A DNA stretch of 64,000 bases. Source: Pogona vitticeps. Its lineage: Eukaryota; Chordata; Lepidosauria; Squamata; Agamidae. The DNA lies in assembly GCF_051106095.1 (NCBI RefSeq), contig NC_135789.1:24773264-24837263 (forward strand). The letters are read 5' to 3'. The notes under the pieces are model-generated. The model was not told the origin of the DNA. It saw nothing but the letters and a program-made list of their open reading frames with translations, and did no database searches. The number at the start of each line of letters is the position of its first letter. Positions within the stretch are counted from its first letter, which is position 1. This document shows positions 45,796 through 60,891 of this stretch, one piece after another. The position numbers were made by a program, and so were the translations under genes.

Positions 45796-48700
45796 CTACA
45801 GAAGAAGAAGGGGAGAAAGTAAGGTAAGTGAACTAGGCCTAGGATAGGCCTAGGATAGGCCGATGAATCCACTCTGGGTTTTGGTTTGAACTTTACACAC
45901 TTTTTATAAGGTGCTCAGCCTGGTTTTATGTTTTAGTGTGTGCGTGGGGGCACGAGGATAGCTATGGTAGAGTTCAAACCAAAACCCGGAGTAGCTTCAC
46001 CATTCCTGTCAAATCAAAGTCACCAGCCGTGGCCGGGTTCAAGGATTATGAGAGGCAGGGAATAGAAAGACAGATGCCTCTGTAGCACTGTTTTGGTACC
46101 TCTGTCATGTCTTTATTCAATTTTTTTTCTCCTGCGCTAAATAGACTCTGGGCGAGAGGCTTTCATTTCTACATTGTATGAACTCTGCAAGGTATCGAAT
46201 AGCCGTCCGGACAGCATCTTTAAAAATTAGCAGCAGCTACGCACAGAACCCCTTTCATGTTCGGAAGAAAAGCTGGAGCGGATTCACCAAGCTCCCCCCC
46301 CCCACAGTGACACGGAGACCAGGCTTCCCCACCTTGCCGACACCACATGCCACCTCATGCCGACACCCCGCTCCAGGTACCCACACAATGCCAGCGTGGC
46401 CCCAACCCACAGCCCGCCACGCCGTTTGTTAAAAAATACAGCCTCACCTTTTCACAATCAAGTTTTACTTGAGGCACTTACGGGATTTCTCTCTTTTCCC
46501 CCTCTTTTCTCATTTCCTTCCCCTGTGTATCACTGGACCCGTCTCTTTCTCACGTGCTGGGGGAACACAAACAGGCATTGGGGTGTGTGTGCAAGAATAG
46601 GAAACACGCACACAAGAATTTAGATCACAGTAAGGACAAGGAAGGTTATTTCGAGCCAGCCTTCGATAGTTTTCCTTGGCAATACAGGCTCCTCCGAGAA
46701 GGCTCTTTTTTTTTTCTTTTTCTTTCAAAACTGAGGTTGGATGGTCGTTTTTCCTCCACTCCCTTACCTGCCTTCCAAGGCTGGACTCGTCAGGCGGTCC
46801 CACGTCCTCCGAGGCCACGGCTTCCAGGAAGTTAGACGGAACGAGGCCCTTCTGCCCGCGAATCTCCGCCTGCAGAGGCAGAAAGGAAAGGCCTTTGGGA
46901 CTTCTAGCACCTCAAATCCTGATCCCTGACTGTGTTGGCTTGGGATGATGGGACTTGTAGGCTAATGATTCCCTGGAATACCAGACACTCCCCCTTCAGA
47001 TCCACCCTGTTCCTTGGGGGAGCTCCCACTTCGCCATTTTCTTGGCACCCTGGAGTACGGTGCAGAGAATCCGCTCCAGGTTTTAGTCCAAACTTTGCCG
47101 GGGAATCTCGGAAGGGCTGAACCCCCCATCCATTCCTGACCACATTCAGCACCCGGAACAGCTCTGGTGGGCAGTGATGACAAGCTGGAACGGAGTCACT
47201 GAAACACACACACAATCCGTGACATGGTCAGTCTCCAAACAGCCCTGAGCAGAGGACCCGCTCCGCAGGGGACTTACGTAGTAGAAACCGTCATCGTCCA
47301 TGGAACCGAGAATGGTCACCAGGTCCCCCGCGCAAAACGTCAGTTCAGCCTAGGAAGAAAGATCAATGTGGGGGGGTGTCCCGATCAGAGGTGGGGCCCG
47401 GCTGAAAACGGGTGGGCGCTGGGTCTCTGTTTTCGATCTTTGCCTGGAAACCAACTCCATTTCTGGAGCAGAACTTTCTCCAAAGGATCCCCTGGGATAA
47501 GGATTGCGTGGGACCCCAGGCCTCTCCCGACACTACTGAACTTGCTTGGCTAGCTGGAGAAGATGGGTACTAGAACCCCACAGCATCCAGAGGTCCACAG
47601 CTGCTCAGCCTTGCACGACTGTTTCCAAAAAACGGGGAGTTTTGTTTTAAACAGAATTTTGAAAAAGACTTCGCTTTTTGGGCTTATAAGCAGGTATCTT
47701 TTTTTTTTTTTTTTGGCGTAGCTTGTCCCTCAAAGGGAGAGGCAGAAAATGAATGAATCAAGACATTTTTTTTAACGTAGCTTGTCTCTCAAGAAAAGGC
47801 GGGGTTAAAATGCTACTGGTTTGCCCAGTCGTTATATTAATATTATTATTATTTATTATTTATTATACATTATATTATACATTATACATTATATTATAAT
47901 ATATTATATTATATTAATATAACCATATGCTAAAGCTCATTCATGACTGAGTTAACTGTGGCAGGAAAACACTCTGGAATAGCTTATTAGGATGATTATT
48001 CTGTGGCTTCTGAATCGTTTTAACTACGGTGGTGGCCTAATATTGCAATTTAACTTTTCATATTTCTCAGTTTTTATATGGAAATGCTTCATATTTTGAC
48101 ATATGTATCGGTGTTAAAACCCTCCCTCTCTTGCTATTTTATCAGTGGCTGTGGGTCCCTGAACAGTGAGATTTTAAAAAAAGAAATATTAAGGTCTAGG
48201 CTTTATGCACCCCTTCCCTGTCTTTTCAGATCAGAAAATATGGAGTGAAGAGCACCCTTTGTTACCTCGGTGTCTGCGTTGGGAGAGCTCTCTGCAGGGT
48301 TGTAGTCAAAAATAGCGACCATGGTTCTTGGGGTCTCCTCTTCAGAGCTGGGTTCCCAAATGTCATCAGCCCCTAAGCAAGAAAGGAAATGTTTAATTAC
48401 AGAAGAAAGGAGGAGATCACCTGTGAGTAAATGACCTCTTAATGACTCTGCAATACTATTCATTGCTTCTGTGAGATGTAAGTTGTGACTTTCCTTGTTA
48501 AGTTATCTGAAGAAGTCCATTTCAAAAGGAACTTTCCCCTTTGTTTGTGATTTAGGGCCAAACTGCAGGTTGGACTTAATAAGCTGAAATTGCACTCCTG
48601 CTTCAGAGACATGATTCCAGCCAATCTGAGGGATCAGACCTGCAAACAAAGCCTCAGTTTACATCCCAGCAGCTGATTGCAAAGCAAAGCAGGTTAATTT

Positions 48701-51700
48701 GTGGATTGCACAAGGTGTGGAAAGTTCCTGCTGTGACAATCAGATGTTCTCAGCACTGAAGTAGTTCCTGCTTCTAATGACAGGCTATCTATAATGTATA
48801 TTTTAAGCTTCACAGAGATATAGAGACTTTTTTTCTATTCCCAAGTGCCGTTAAAGCCTTTTAATATGCATTTCACTCCAAGTGTAACTGGTTTGCAGTG
48901 ACTCTTTGACTGCTATTATCAACTGCAAGAATTTAAGTGTGCACATACCCTCCATATAATGTCTTTATTCATCCATTTTCCACCTCTCGCCTTGATTTCT
49001 GAGGACTGGAGACCAATGGATGAGTTTAACAGCCCCTTAAACCTCCATGACATGCTGCAGACTTTCAGGCTACACAGCGTGATTGTAAGGAATTGAGGAA
49101 ACCCCAGTTTTAACTTCGTGGAAGGAACACTCACCAAAATTAGAAACCGTGTCCTTCCTCTTCTGTCCCACTGTGGGCAATAAAAGATGCACTGATTAAT
49201 AAATTACATTTCTCTGCCCTGCCAAAGAAAATCCGATCCCCTGAGCAAAGGAAGCCCAAATTGTAGGGAATCAATAGAAGCTGTGATCTGGTTTTCCCTC
49301 TCGAGATGTAATTCCTTCAAAGCACCATGCCCGAGCCATCAATTTGCAAAGGGAGCCTATAATCATTTCCCAATGGCCAATCACAAAACAAAAGCAAGCC
49401 AATTCATCACATGTATTGCTGAGGATAGTGTATGCTGGGATAAACAGGGATCTTTGCAAATGATGAGTTAACTGTCACATATTTGTATTACATGCTGTCA
49501 AGTGGCTTTAATGTATGGGGTGTGTGGAATATGCCGTGAGTAGTTTACCCTTGCCACCAACCCCCAGGGGTTTCTACAGCCAATCAGAGATTTGAACCCA
49601 GGTCTCAAGAGTCCCGTCATTCTCTCCACTGCGCTGCGGAGTGTTTCAGAAGGTATAGCTAAATTGGAAGTGGCTTTGCCTCTATCCCCTTAAAATAAAG
49701 CAGAAGACAAAGAAAACTCAGGACACCAAACTCAGGAGGAAACACAAACCTTTTTTGGAACGCCGAGGCTTCGGAGGGCGAGTTCTCGGGCGCTGTGCTG
49801 GCGGGGAAAATGCGCTGTTTTCTGCTGGGAGAAAACACGGACTTGTTAAGAAGTGACAGAATTGGTAAGACACCAATCAAAGTAAGAAGAATCTCAATAC
49901 AGTATTTTTAACATTGGCATGCAGGAACTATGATACAGAAAGTGAGTTTGGTTATATGGCAGGACCCCTGTATTCGGGGGAGGGGTTTGGTTCCAAGCAC
50001 CCCGTGGATGCTGAAAACTACAGATACATAGTATGGTAAAAGAAAGAAAAAATCCAGAAAAAGTATTTTCATATTTTTTAATCAAAACGGACCACTAGAG
50101 GGAGAGAAAGACCATACTATGTATTCTTCAACCACAAGAATACATGGCCTCTGACTCCATCTAGTGGTAAGTTTTGCTAAATACATCTTGAAAATACACA
50201 TTTCTAGGGCTTTTTAATATTTTTAATGTTTCCAGACTGTGGATAAGTGAAACAGCGGATACGAATCCCGCAGAGACAGGAGTCCTGCTGCATTCTTGGG
50301 AAATAAGATCTGTCAGAGTTTGGTTGTCTTGGGTGGGTTACTGGAAAGGGGTACGAAATACAACCAATAAGTTAATAAGGCCTAATCACACAGGCTCTTT
50401 GAATCCTTTCAATTGCCTCCTTCCTTTATACCAATATGTATAGTCACACAGACCATAAATTGTAGTCACATGGCTGTCTTTTCTTTCTACACATTTCTGG
50501 AACTTTGAACAGGTTTTCGATTCATTTTCTGTTCTCTTTCAGGAGCATGCTACTCTAAAAAAATTTTGTGGTTAAAAATACCTAAGTGATACATCGCTAA
50601 AGCAGCATCTAATTTGTGTGAAAAGCTTTAGAAGGTGATACTGGAAGATGGTCCATAATGCAAGGTGTCCCTTGGCAGTTCTTGGGTTTTAGGGCGCTTT
50701 GTTTCTCAAAGGACGCTAAGTGGGGTGTTACTTCATGTAAGGGAAGGGCCCAGCAGGAATGAATGTTACAATAAGGAAGTGATACAGCAATAAACTCTTG
50801 GAGGGCAGAATACCGATATATCACGTCGCAGTTGAATTTTTTTTTTAAGGGGAAACAAGTGCAGTGGCCCTGGTGCCGAAAACACAACGGGGTGCAAATC
50901 AGATTCATCCGCACCAAACCGATGTGGATAGAAGCAATTCTGGGGAATTGCATCATTTTAAAAAGCCAGTGCCAGCAAGGTTGGAAAAAATATTGATCGA
51001 CTGGCCGAATAAATGACTCGGCCTTCCCCCCAGAGTCACGTGAACGGAAAGTCATAAAACAATTTAAATAATGGCCGAGTCGATGCCACGGCGGTTTACA
51101 TGGTCTGTGTGATTACGACCCAAGTCAAAAAACAACTGATGCTTCATTTTCCGTGCACCTCCTTTGTTGAGTGGACTGGGTAAAAGAAACGGGTCGGGCA
51201 CCTGGATGTTCCTCCAGCCGATCAGCGGAGAGGCGTCCTTCCTGTAAGAGCTGCTGGCGTGCCCTCTCGCTGTCCACCTGGATCTCGGAGACCATGTTGC
51301 ACGGGATGTATCCGATTCTGCCGCCACATTCCCCCCGGTAGAAGCCGTCTGCGTCCTTGTGGCCATAGACCTGTAGGAGGAAGGGAGACCGGTGAGCCCT
51401 CGATGTGAATGCGCCCGCCCCCATCTCTCTCAGCACACGGGGAGTTCTGCAGAAGGAAGCTCAGCGACGCTGGCGCGCGGGTCATCCTCTAGCCCAGCAT
51501 CCTCAACAGAATCCAAAATACAGCCAACCGTTGATCTATACTAGCTTATGGGGTTGAGCAGACTCCATATCCCTGGGAACAGGTCTTTTGTAAAGCCAAT
51601 GGATCTTAATGTCTCCACCAAACCAGGCTACCCTCAAAGACTCAGGATAACAGGGGTAGCTCAGATCAATCTACTCCTGCTAGGATCACCTATTGCCCTA

Positions 51701-54700
51701 ATCCATCTGGGGTAAAAACACTCTACTATTTCAGTTCCAGATGATGTCAGAGGAGACAAGGAAGGCCATACTCTCATCATATCAAAAAGTCCAAGTGTTG
51801 CACCTTACAGATCCGGGCTATGCTACATCACATGAAGGGCGATTAATCCTAATTCGACTCCCCTGGGGTTATCCTAGCCGTGTTCACTTAGAAATAATGG
51901 TGCCATAGACATGCCATATTACAGTAGGGCCCCCCGTGTCTGCGGGATCGGTATCCGCGATTTCACTTATCCACGGTCTGAACATTTAAAAAAAACTCAT
52001 GAGCACATATTTGCATGATATAATGACCAGACCTGGCCACTAGAGGTAGCCAGAGACCATGTCATGCCTAAGGTTTGCTATTATCTGCGGTTTTCGGCAT
52101 CTGCAGTGGGAGGGAGCTTGTATCTGATCCCCCCCCATGAATACTGGGATCCTACTGTCCTTGCTTCCTCCAGATCGACCTTGGTGAGGTGTTCTGGAGC
52201 CCTCCGAAGCTTCCTTGTTGTTCCATGAGATCTGGCTTGGTGTTCACAGAGACACGCAGGTCAGCTGTGGCTGCCACCCCAGAGCCGGCCCTTCTCACCT
52301 TCAGAACCTGGCCCTCTTGAAACGGGAGTTCTTCTTCGGCCGCGTCCGGGTTGGGAGACATGGAGACGGGATCAAAGTCGAAGAGGGCCACAAATAGCCG
52401 TGATGAGTCCTCCTCGTCCATCGTTTCTGGAGAAGGGCTCCGCCAAGCACCTGCTGAGGACACAGAAACTGGGGGCATCAGCCTAGAGCTGGATCTGCTC
52501 GCTCACCACCTACCCAGATCAGGGGTTCTGTTGTTGTGCTGCTGTTACAGTTAAGAAGACCCCCCCCCCCGATATTCAGCCTAAATCTGGCTTCCTGTAG
52601 CTTGAACCCATTATGACGTGTCCCCCACTCTGGAATGACAGAGAACAGATCCTGCCTCTCTTCTGAATGACAGCCTTTCAAGTCTTTCATTCTTTCCTTC
52701 CAGCCCCCTGATCATCCTTATCGCCCTCCTCTGAACTTGTTCCATTTTGTCAGCATCCTTCTTGAAGTGTGGTGTCCAGAACTGGGCACAGGGGTCAAGA
52801 TGAGGCCTAACTAGTGCCGAATAGAGGGGAACTAGAACCTAACGAGATATGGAGACTATATGTCTGTTAATGCAGCCTGACATGGCCTTGGCCTTTTCTG
52901 CAGCCACATCACACGGTTGGCTCATATTCAGCCGGTGACCTACGACAATTCCAAGATCTTCTTGCTCAGAGTATTCCTGAGCCAAGTATCACCCATCTTG
53001 TAACTCTTTGTCTGTCTTTCAGCTTGAGGTGGGACACCTTGAACCATTTTTCAGGTTCCTCAAGAATCCGGGGAAGTCTTGAATTGTTTATTCTCCTAAC
53101 AGTCCTGCAAAGGAGTCCCTCCACAATTCCCATTTTACAGATGGGAAAACTGAGGCTTAAAGTTCTGTCTTTTCCCAGAAACTGTAACCGAGCTCACCAG
53201 AACTACGATCTCCTGTGGCTGCTGCTTCTCGCCTCTTTCTCCGTAGTCTTCGGCCTCTTCGGGTGGGGGCCCGCCACGTTGCTGAGCTTAGCGACTCCAG
53301 AAAGCCATCATCCGTTGCTGCCTGGAAGAGAAAATACAGCAGAATCAATCCCTCAGCTCTCTGCAGGTCACCAGCCACAGAAACTTTGGCAACACCCCAC
53401 GGCAAGTATACCAAAGCAAAGCAAAGCATGAGCGTGCAGTATTCCTCTTTCGGAAACTTTCCAGAATAGGATCCCAAGCCAATCTTTTTGGTACATCCAG
53501 TAAATTGAGAGTAAAACTAATTCAGTTGAATTGACAACTCCAAAATTTGCTTCACTTTGGGGAGAAATAAACATTACAGGTGAGTTCCCACTAGATAAGG
53601 GAATTCCTTAACTGCGGAAAGCATCTGAGTACTCACAGGAGGAGCTTTTCTCAGGATTTGGTTCGTGACTGGTTTTTGGTAATATTGGAAAATGGTGGCC
53701 AGGAATATTTCCCTTTTGCCCAGTTCCTTCCTAAAGTTTCCCCAGAGGAGAGGAATCCTGCACTGAGGACTTTTGACAGATGATGCCAGCCCGGCAGCCG
53801 ATAACATTTATTTTCAAGCAAATTGGGAGAAAAGCCACGGAAGATGTCACGCAACGCACCACACAAACTCCCCAGAAAGAAACAAAGCTGCTGTTTTGGG
53901 AATCGCTCGAGACAATAAGCAGAATGCAAGCAAGCCGAGGAGACCGGGGGGAGGGTTAAAAATGCACCGCCAGCAAAGAGCCAAGCTGTGACACGACCCA
54001 CAGACCATGAAAGAGGCTCACGGACCCAGGTGTGCAGGGACGGTGCCCGGGCCCCCTCTCGCCCCGGCCGCTCATGCACGGCTCTCCAGAGCGCAGGGCT
54101 ACGCTCCAGACTCCGACTCCGCTCCTCCGAGGCGATTCTCCGTCTCAAGCCAGGCGAGCCCACGGGGGACCCGCTCCACTCCGCGCTCTCCTCCTCCCAG
54201 CTGCTGCACCGCTTCAACTCCCTCGGCCCGCTGGACGGCACGGATCCGGAGCAGTCACTCCAGCCTTCCTCACAGTCCGTGGGCGACCCGTCGGCCCGGC
54301 CGTCAGAGCTCGGCTGGCTGGCCGCAGTGGAGGTCACAGTCAGGTCATCGTCCGAGTCGTATTCGATGCTGATCTCCATGCTCTCGGGGCTCAGGCTGCG
54401 GGAGACACCTCGGAAGGGTTCGCCCCCCGGCTCCTGGACCGTCGTCCTTCTCGGAGACGCTTGGTGGGGCCTCGGCCTGGCCCCGAGGCACAGGTCAGAG
54501 ATCTGCTGCACCCCGAGGCTGGAGATGATGTCCAAGTTCTCTTTCAAGCTCTGCGCTCTGTAAAGACCTCCTCTGGTCTGGTAGGCCCTGCGTTCCGGGT
54601 TTGCGTCCGACCGTTGCTTCCTGGTCCACTGGACTTTCTCCTTGCTACGCCGGGGGCCTCTCCATTCCCCAGCAGGCTTGGTTTGCTGCTCCATACAGTC

Positions 54701-57700
54701 CCGTTCCCATCCCCGGGAAGCTGGAGAGGGTCTCCTCATGTCCTCTCTCCTAGACGGCGGAGGGTGACCCCTTGCTGGCCACATCTTGTCCGGGAGATTT
54801 TGGTAGATGTTCTCCCTGAGAGGAGAAGCAGGAGGAGAGAGCGCCATCCTTCTGGTAGGGCCCCGGGGCTCCTCAAGGTCGAAGTCCCCCGCTTTTTTCT
54901 CTGGAGGGGGAGAAGCCGGATGGCTGGGGGGAGGTTTCCCCCAGGCTTCGGCTTCCTCCTCCTCTTCTTCCTCCTCTGCCACTTCCGGGATGCTAAACAG
55001 GGCTTTCCTGCAATTGTTCGGCAAAGGCATTTCCAGAATCCGTTCCAAGATCTCGTCGTCGCTGTCCGTATCGCCCGGCTCTTGCTGCTGTTTTTTTTTC
55101 CAGCCCCAGAGAAAAGCCAGGACGGCCCCCAGGAAAGCAGAGAGAAAGAAAGAGAGAGGATATCGGTGTTATATATAAAAAAGCACCTACCGTGGACTCT
55201 ATCAGATGGCCTTAAAGGAGGGTTAGGAAGAGGGAACCAGGGTGGTGGAGGGTGGTCAATCAGCAGAGCCCCCACCTTTAGGAGTAGTCTATCTTTGAAA
55301 ACCGGTTGCTAGAGGAACCAAAGCAGGAGAGGGTCGGTGCCTTCCATGTGTGAGGATTTCCCCCCCTTGCAGAGAGTCCCTCAGTGGGGGATTGAGCTGC
55401 CTAGATATTATAATAATAATAATCAAACTGCAGAGCTGGATCATTGAGCCCAGCCCCTGTCAAAGGAGGCACTGCGGGGGAATCGAACACCCAACCTCTG
55501 GCTGATAAAGGCAGTACACAGACTGGGAGAGGAGCCAGTACAACCCCTTTTAGATCCAGGAAGTTTCCCTTTCTGGAGGCAGAAATGTAAAATACGTCTT
55601 TGATTTAATGAGGACTAGAATCTTGACTCAGGGATTCTCCCCATGCTGCGTCATCTCACACAAACTGGCAACACGTTAGGGCTCCTCTTTAAATCATCTT
55701 CACAGATTCCTGACCCACGTTGTCCGGAAAAAAACAAGGCGAATGGGCTGGTTCCAGAACCATCAGTTCTTTGAGGATGAAAGCGGGGGGGGGGGGGGGA
55801 AGGAATTATAGCCGCTGTCGTAACAGCTGCTAAGAGGAATCCAGGCAGAAAAAAAACAGCTGTCTAAAATGAATAACTCCAGGAAAAGAGAATTTCTGAA
55901 GCATGTAGTAGATGGATGGGAGGCATTAGTCCATTTGTGAGATTTTCTTTGGCACCGTCAGATGACACCGGAGAAATTTATTTTCCAAAAACAGATCTCT
56001 CTTGCATTCATCTGGAGAACAACCCAGAGGGTGTTTGTCCGAGTCGATGGTAAGCCCCCCCCCCCAGCTCCCCAGCGTGTGGAATCAAGAGAAAGAACGA
56101 CCAGCTTCAGAGAGAACTGATTTTCCATCAGAGCGCTGAACGAGGAGGCCAGGATCGGTCCAACATTGCTGGCGTGGCTTGCAACCCCAATGTATATAAC
56201 CCTGTATATGCCGACACGACCACATGGTTCCAAAGCGTTTCTCCTGCTGCTGGAAGGGCAAAGCTAGAACCTGGGTTTGGATTCGAATTCATGCTGTTCT
56301 TGTATGTCTTTGGTGCTGCGGAGAACTTAGAAAACTCCAGTCGATTGAATATAAATATATACTAGAACCTTGCCTTCCAAAATCTTACTCTGAGATTCTT
56401 AACCCACCAGTGGTTGACTGTGGCCCTAAACAAGTTGCCATCCCATAATGATGCCTGATGGTTACACAACCCCGGGGGCTGATGGCAGCGGACATTTGAC
56501 AGTGTCAAGAAAAGGCCAGCTGCCTCCCTCAGGTTGTCTCTAACCAGTGTCCCACACAGCCTCTCTTTCAGGAACTCCATAAATGTCTCTTTGAACTCTG
56601 TCATTTAAAAAAGAGGCAGGCTGGAATTTAATGAGGAATCCAATAAATCCAATGGGAATCCAGCTCTGCCGAAAGATTTCAATAAGGCAGGAAGAAAATT
56701 ACCTTTTCTCCATTTTCTCCACTGGGACATTTGCTCGGGTCCCCTTTCAAGGCTGCCCACTGCCCACTAGGCCTCGTTTCTTCCTCCTCTTCGTCTTCCT
56801 CCTCTTCCTCTATAATATCGGAAAGATCCGACCCACGGCTGTGATCGGCCAGGAGGTTCAGAGGACGGTTTCCTGGATCCAACCTTTTCTCTCCCTGTTG
56901 AAGAAACCCAGAAGCATATTCCAGATTAGTCGACAATTAAGCCCCGTGTATTTTGTTTCAAGCAGATTTCTATGAGCCGTTGTAAAAAATAAATAAATAA
57001 ATTAAAAATATCCCATCCTCGTTTAGCAGAATAAAACTTAGGCCACCCTACAGTGCCTCTGTGAGAGAAAACTGGAGGGGGGCGGGAAGTCATCTGGGTA
57101 AAGCTTTCTGTGGTAATGACGAAACGTAAGCCTTTAGAAAAAGGAAAGAAAGATCACAGGAGGCGATGTTTATTGATCCTACAGAAACCCAAAATCAATA
57201 GAAAGGAACAGTTCAAAGAACTGGTGGTGTTTATCCGCAAGGCGTCATTGATTTGGGGTTCAGAAAGTGACTACTAATTGCTTAGCCTTCCTTTCATTTC
57301 AAAGCTGAGCTGATTTTTAGCTCGATTTGTAACTGAAGTCGGTCCTTCATTGGTCCACGTGTTAAAAATTTCAGATGTCTTAAACCTAACACGGAAAAAC
57401 TGAGGGTCGTGATCTTGTGAATTTGGCAAGGGGACTTCGGGGTGGGTGGGCTGAATTTCGCTTCCCCCCTACTTGAGAAGAACCCACTATGTTCCTCCTT
57501 AGCCTGAAATGAAGAACCTTGGGTTTAAAAAAACCTGTACAAAATCGGAAAGCAGGAGAAGGCGCAAGGGACCGAACGCAGGGAATAGTCGGTGAAACTT
57601 GGAATATTTGTCTTGGAAATTAAAAATTGCTCATGACTGAGCACGTTTGGTGGAAATGGATTCCTTTGAAATGCGTATGAAGTTACTGATGCTCACGGAA

Positions 57701-60700
57701 GGTTACGCCCAGCCACCACAGACCTCTCTCTTGACCCTGGTCACCAGCCCGTTCGCGTCGTCCCTGGGGATCTCCTTCAGCAGCTTCGCTCGCCCTGAGG
57801 ATCCGTTCGCCGCTTCCGGGGCTCCCCTCTCGTTCTGGCCCCCGTCATCGGCACCATCCTCTCCTGCCACGAACAGCCTGTCAGGAGAAGACATTTCTGC
57901 ACCCTGAAGGCTTGCCTCGTTGCCCGCCCTTCTCTCCGGAGATCCCATTCTCAAATCTTGTTCCGCAGGACAGTTCGGACACATTTCCAGGTTGCTGACG
58001 TGGCTGCCTGGATTCTCCCTCTCTCGTTCTCGGACTGCGAGGAGCTGCTCCTAGAAAATAAAATGGTTGCGGCAGCCAGGGGATGAACTGCTTTTGAGGC
58101 TACGAGCAAGAGATACCTTGGCAAGTTATTTTCCTCGTTTTCGGCTTTTGAGCAAAACAAGGAGCGCCCTTTGTTTTCCCATCAGGGTCTCCCTGATTTG
58201 CCCAGACCGCGTTTGCACAAGAGGGTCTTTTCCCTTTGAGAAGCACAGCGCAAAAATGTGCTCAGAAAATGCAGAACCACCGACAGGTGATGGTTCAAAA
58301 AGACACAAGCAAACCATTGCCTGCTTCTGATCCTTAAAATGCCAGGCCATAAAGCAGGAGGCACTGTTATTCTGCACTGTTTGTGACCTTTAACGTTATG
58401 GTGTTGTTTCATGACTTCCCCATTTTGCTAAAAAAGATTACTGTGCTCCTTTTTTCCCCTTACCAACAGCGTCACAAAATGTCTCACGGGATCAAATGCT
58501 CTACAGATCTGCCTGAAGTTTACAGGAACTATCCATGGTGCTGAAACTGACCCCCCTCATCAGTTCAACACTTTGGAAGCCCCTTTAAAGTTTGGAGTAA
58601 AATCCAGAGCAAATCCTCCACACCACGAAGCTAGAGACCACAGCCCCCACTGGCAAGAAATCTAATTTGTCCTCTGGAGTGGTTCTCAACCTTGGGTCCC
58701 CCGATGTTCCTGGACTACAACTTCCAGGAATCCTGGTCAGCACAGCTAGTGGCGAAGGCTTCTGGGAGTTGTAGTGCAAAAACATCTGGGGACCCAAGGC
58801 TAGTGTTATCCTAAGCACCTTCTTTCTGTAATGTTTATATCCTTCTGCTTTCCTCCAGCCTCCTTCAATGAAGGGTAGGTGACTACCGCACACCTTACTT
58901 ACCTGGCTGTTTTCTCCAGGACCCTTGTGTAACACCTCCGGGAGCGTGGCTGGATCTTCGGTCGATGTCACATGAGAATCCGCTTCTTCTCTTGGCGGAG
59001 GATCTGCTTTCGGGTCCGTCGAGGGATCGCTAGCTTGAGATGCCGGGTTGTTTGGGGATCTCTCCGCCAGCAGGCTGTTCGGTCCCTTCTCGTGGCCAAC
59101 TTTAGCCTCAGAATTGAACTTGTTGACTAAAAGGTGAGCAGCAGAATCCAGGTCCGATCCAGAAGCCCGGGAAGTGGGCAAAGCGGAGAAAGTCCGTCTG
59201 TCCGCAGACGGAAGCCGAGAGGTGAGGCCGGGCGACGAACCCCCGGCGCCTTCTAACAAGACCGAGGGGATCTGAGCCGGCACAGAGTCTGCGGATTCCC
59301 CGTAAAGAGAGATGGTTCTTACAGACACTTCCCGGCAGGCCTGCAGAATTTGCAGCTGTGAAACCTCCACCAAGACACTGCCTGCTGTCGGGGAGGTGAG
59401 CTCAATTACCTGAAAAGGAGGAAGAGGGATTATAAAAGCCCATTGCTAACTGGGTGGGTAAAAACTCTGGCCGTACTTCTTGCTAACCACAGGTCAAATC
59501 TTGAAGCTGTTTGGATGAAGAGTTATGAGTTTAAATGCATGACATTAAGATCTGTGTTGAGAGTACAGTAAGGATCCCCATATCTGTGGAAGATTGCTTG
59601 CGAGCCAATGGATGGGTTTACTCTGGCCTACAGTTTGGAGCTAAATTCCAGATCCGAAGGCTTTTGTATTCTGCCGTATTAACACCAGTCATAGAATATC
59701 AAGGCCCAGACCAACGGGGGAGAAGGTCCATTCATTTCAGCTCCTTTATAATTCACAAACATCTTTAGCTTTGGGACGGAAAGAACTCGTGGTTTTTAAA
59801 AGCTGGATGGAAAAGGGGTCATCAGGGGGTGTGGAGCTCGGTGTCATCAGTATGCTGATGATACTCAGCTCTGCATCTCATTTCCACCTTCCGCAGGAGA
59901 TGCCGTTCTGTCCCTCCAGTGCTGCCTGGGGACCGTACTGCAATGGATGCAGGAGAACGGGCTGAGGCTGAACCCGGACAAGACGGAGGTACTAAGGGTG
60001 GGCGCCCCCACAGTCGGGAGCTTGGGAAACTCCCTCTCTTTTGGGGGGGTGACCCTTCCTGCTAAGGATGGGGTCCGCAGCTTGGGGATCCATCTGGACC
60101 CAGCGCTCACTATGGAATCCCAGGTGGCGTCGGTGGTCCGAACCGCCTTCTACCATCTTAGGCGGGTAGCCCAGCTGCGGCCCTATCTCGATGTTGGGGC
60201 GCTCACCACTTTGGTGCATGCGCTCGTAATCTCAAGATTAGACTACTGTAATGCGCTCTACGTGGGGCTGCCTTTGAGGCTGTTGCGGAAACTTCAGGTG
60301 GTGCAGAATGCGGCGGCCAGACTCCTCAGTGGCGTGAAAAAATTCCAACACATCTCACCCACTCTGGCCGCATTGCATTGGCTGCCCATCAGATTCCGCA
60401 TCGACTTCAAAGTGTTGACGCTTACGTACAAAGCCCTAAATGGTTTAGGGCCTCGATACTTGGCGGAACGCCTTCTACCACCAAGATCTACCCGTGTCAC
60501 TCGCGCGAGCCAGGAGGTGAGGCTGAGGAGCCTAACGCCGAGGAAGGCCCGGAAGGAAAAGACAAGAAATCGGGCCTTCTCGGCGGTGGCTCCTCGCCTC
60601 TGGAACAACCTTCCCCCTGATATTCGCGTGGCCCCCTCGCTCGGTATTTTCAAAAAGCAATTAAAAACATTGATGTTTCGGCAGGCCTTCCCTCCTAGTT

Positions 60701-60852
60701 AATCCCTGATCCCCTTCTCTTTTCTTTCCTAATGTTTTAACCCAATGGTTGAAAGTTTTCTATTATGTAATTCTGTTGTTTTTATAGTGCTATCCCATGT
60801 TGTAAGCCGCCTAGAATGGTCTATCGACTAGATAGGCGGGATATAAATAAAA

Positions 60853-60891
<39 letters not shown>

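Noticed and set aside
54032-55312. 426-codon plus-strand open frame
   Set aside because: It is the antisense shadow of the GC-rich 1062-nt TSPOAP1 exon, whose minus-strand frame has clear family words.
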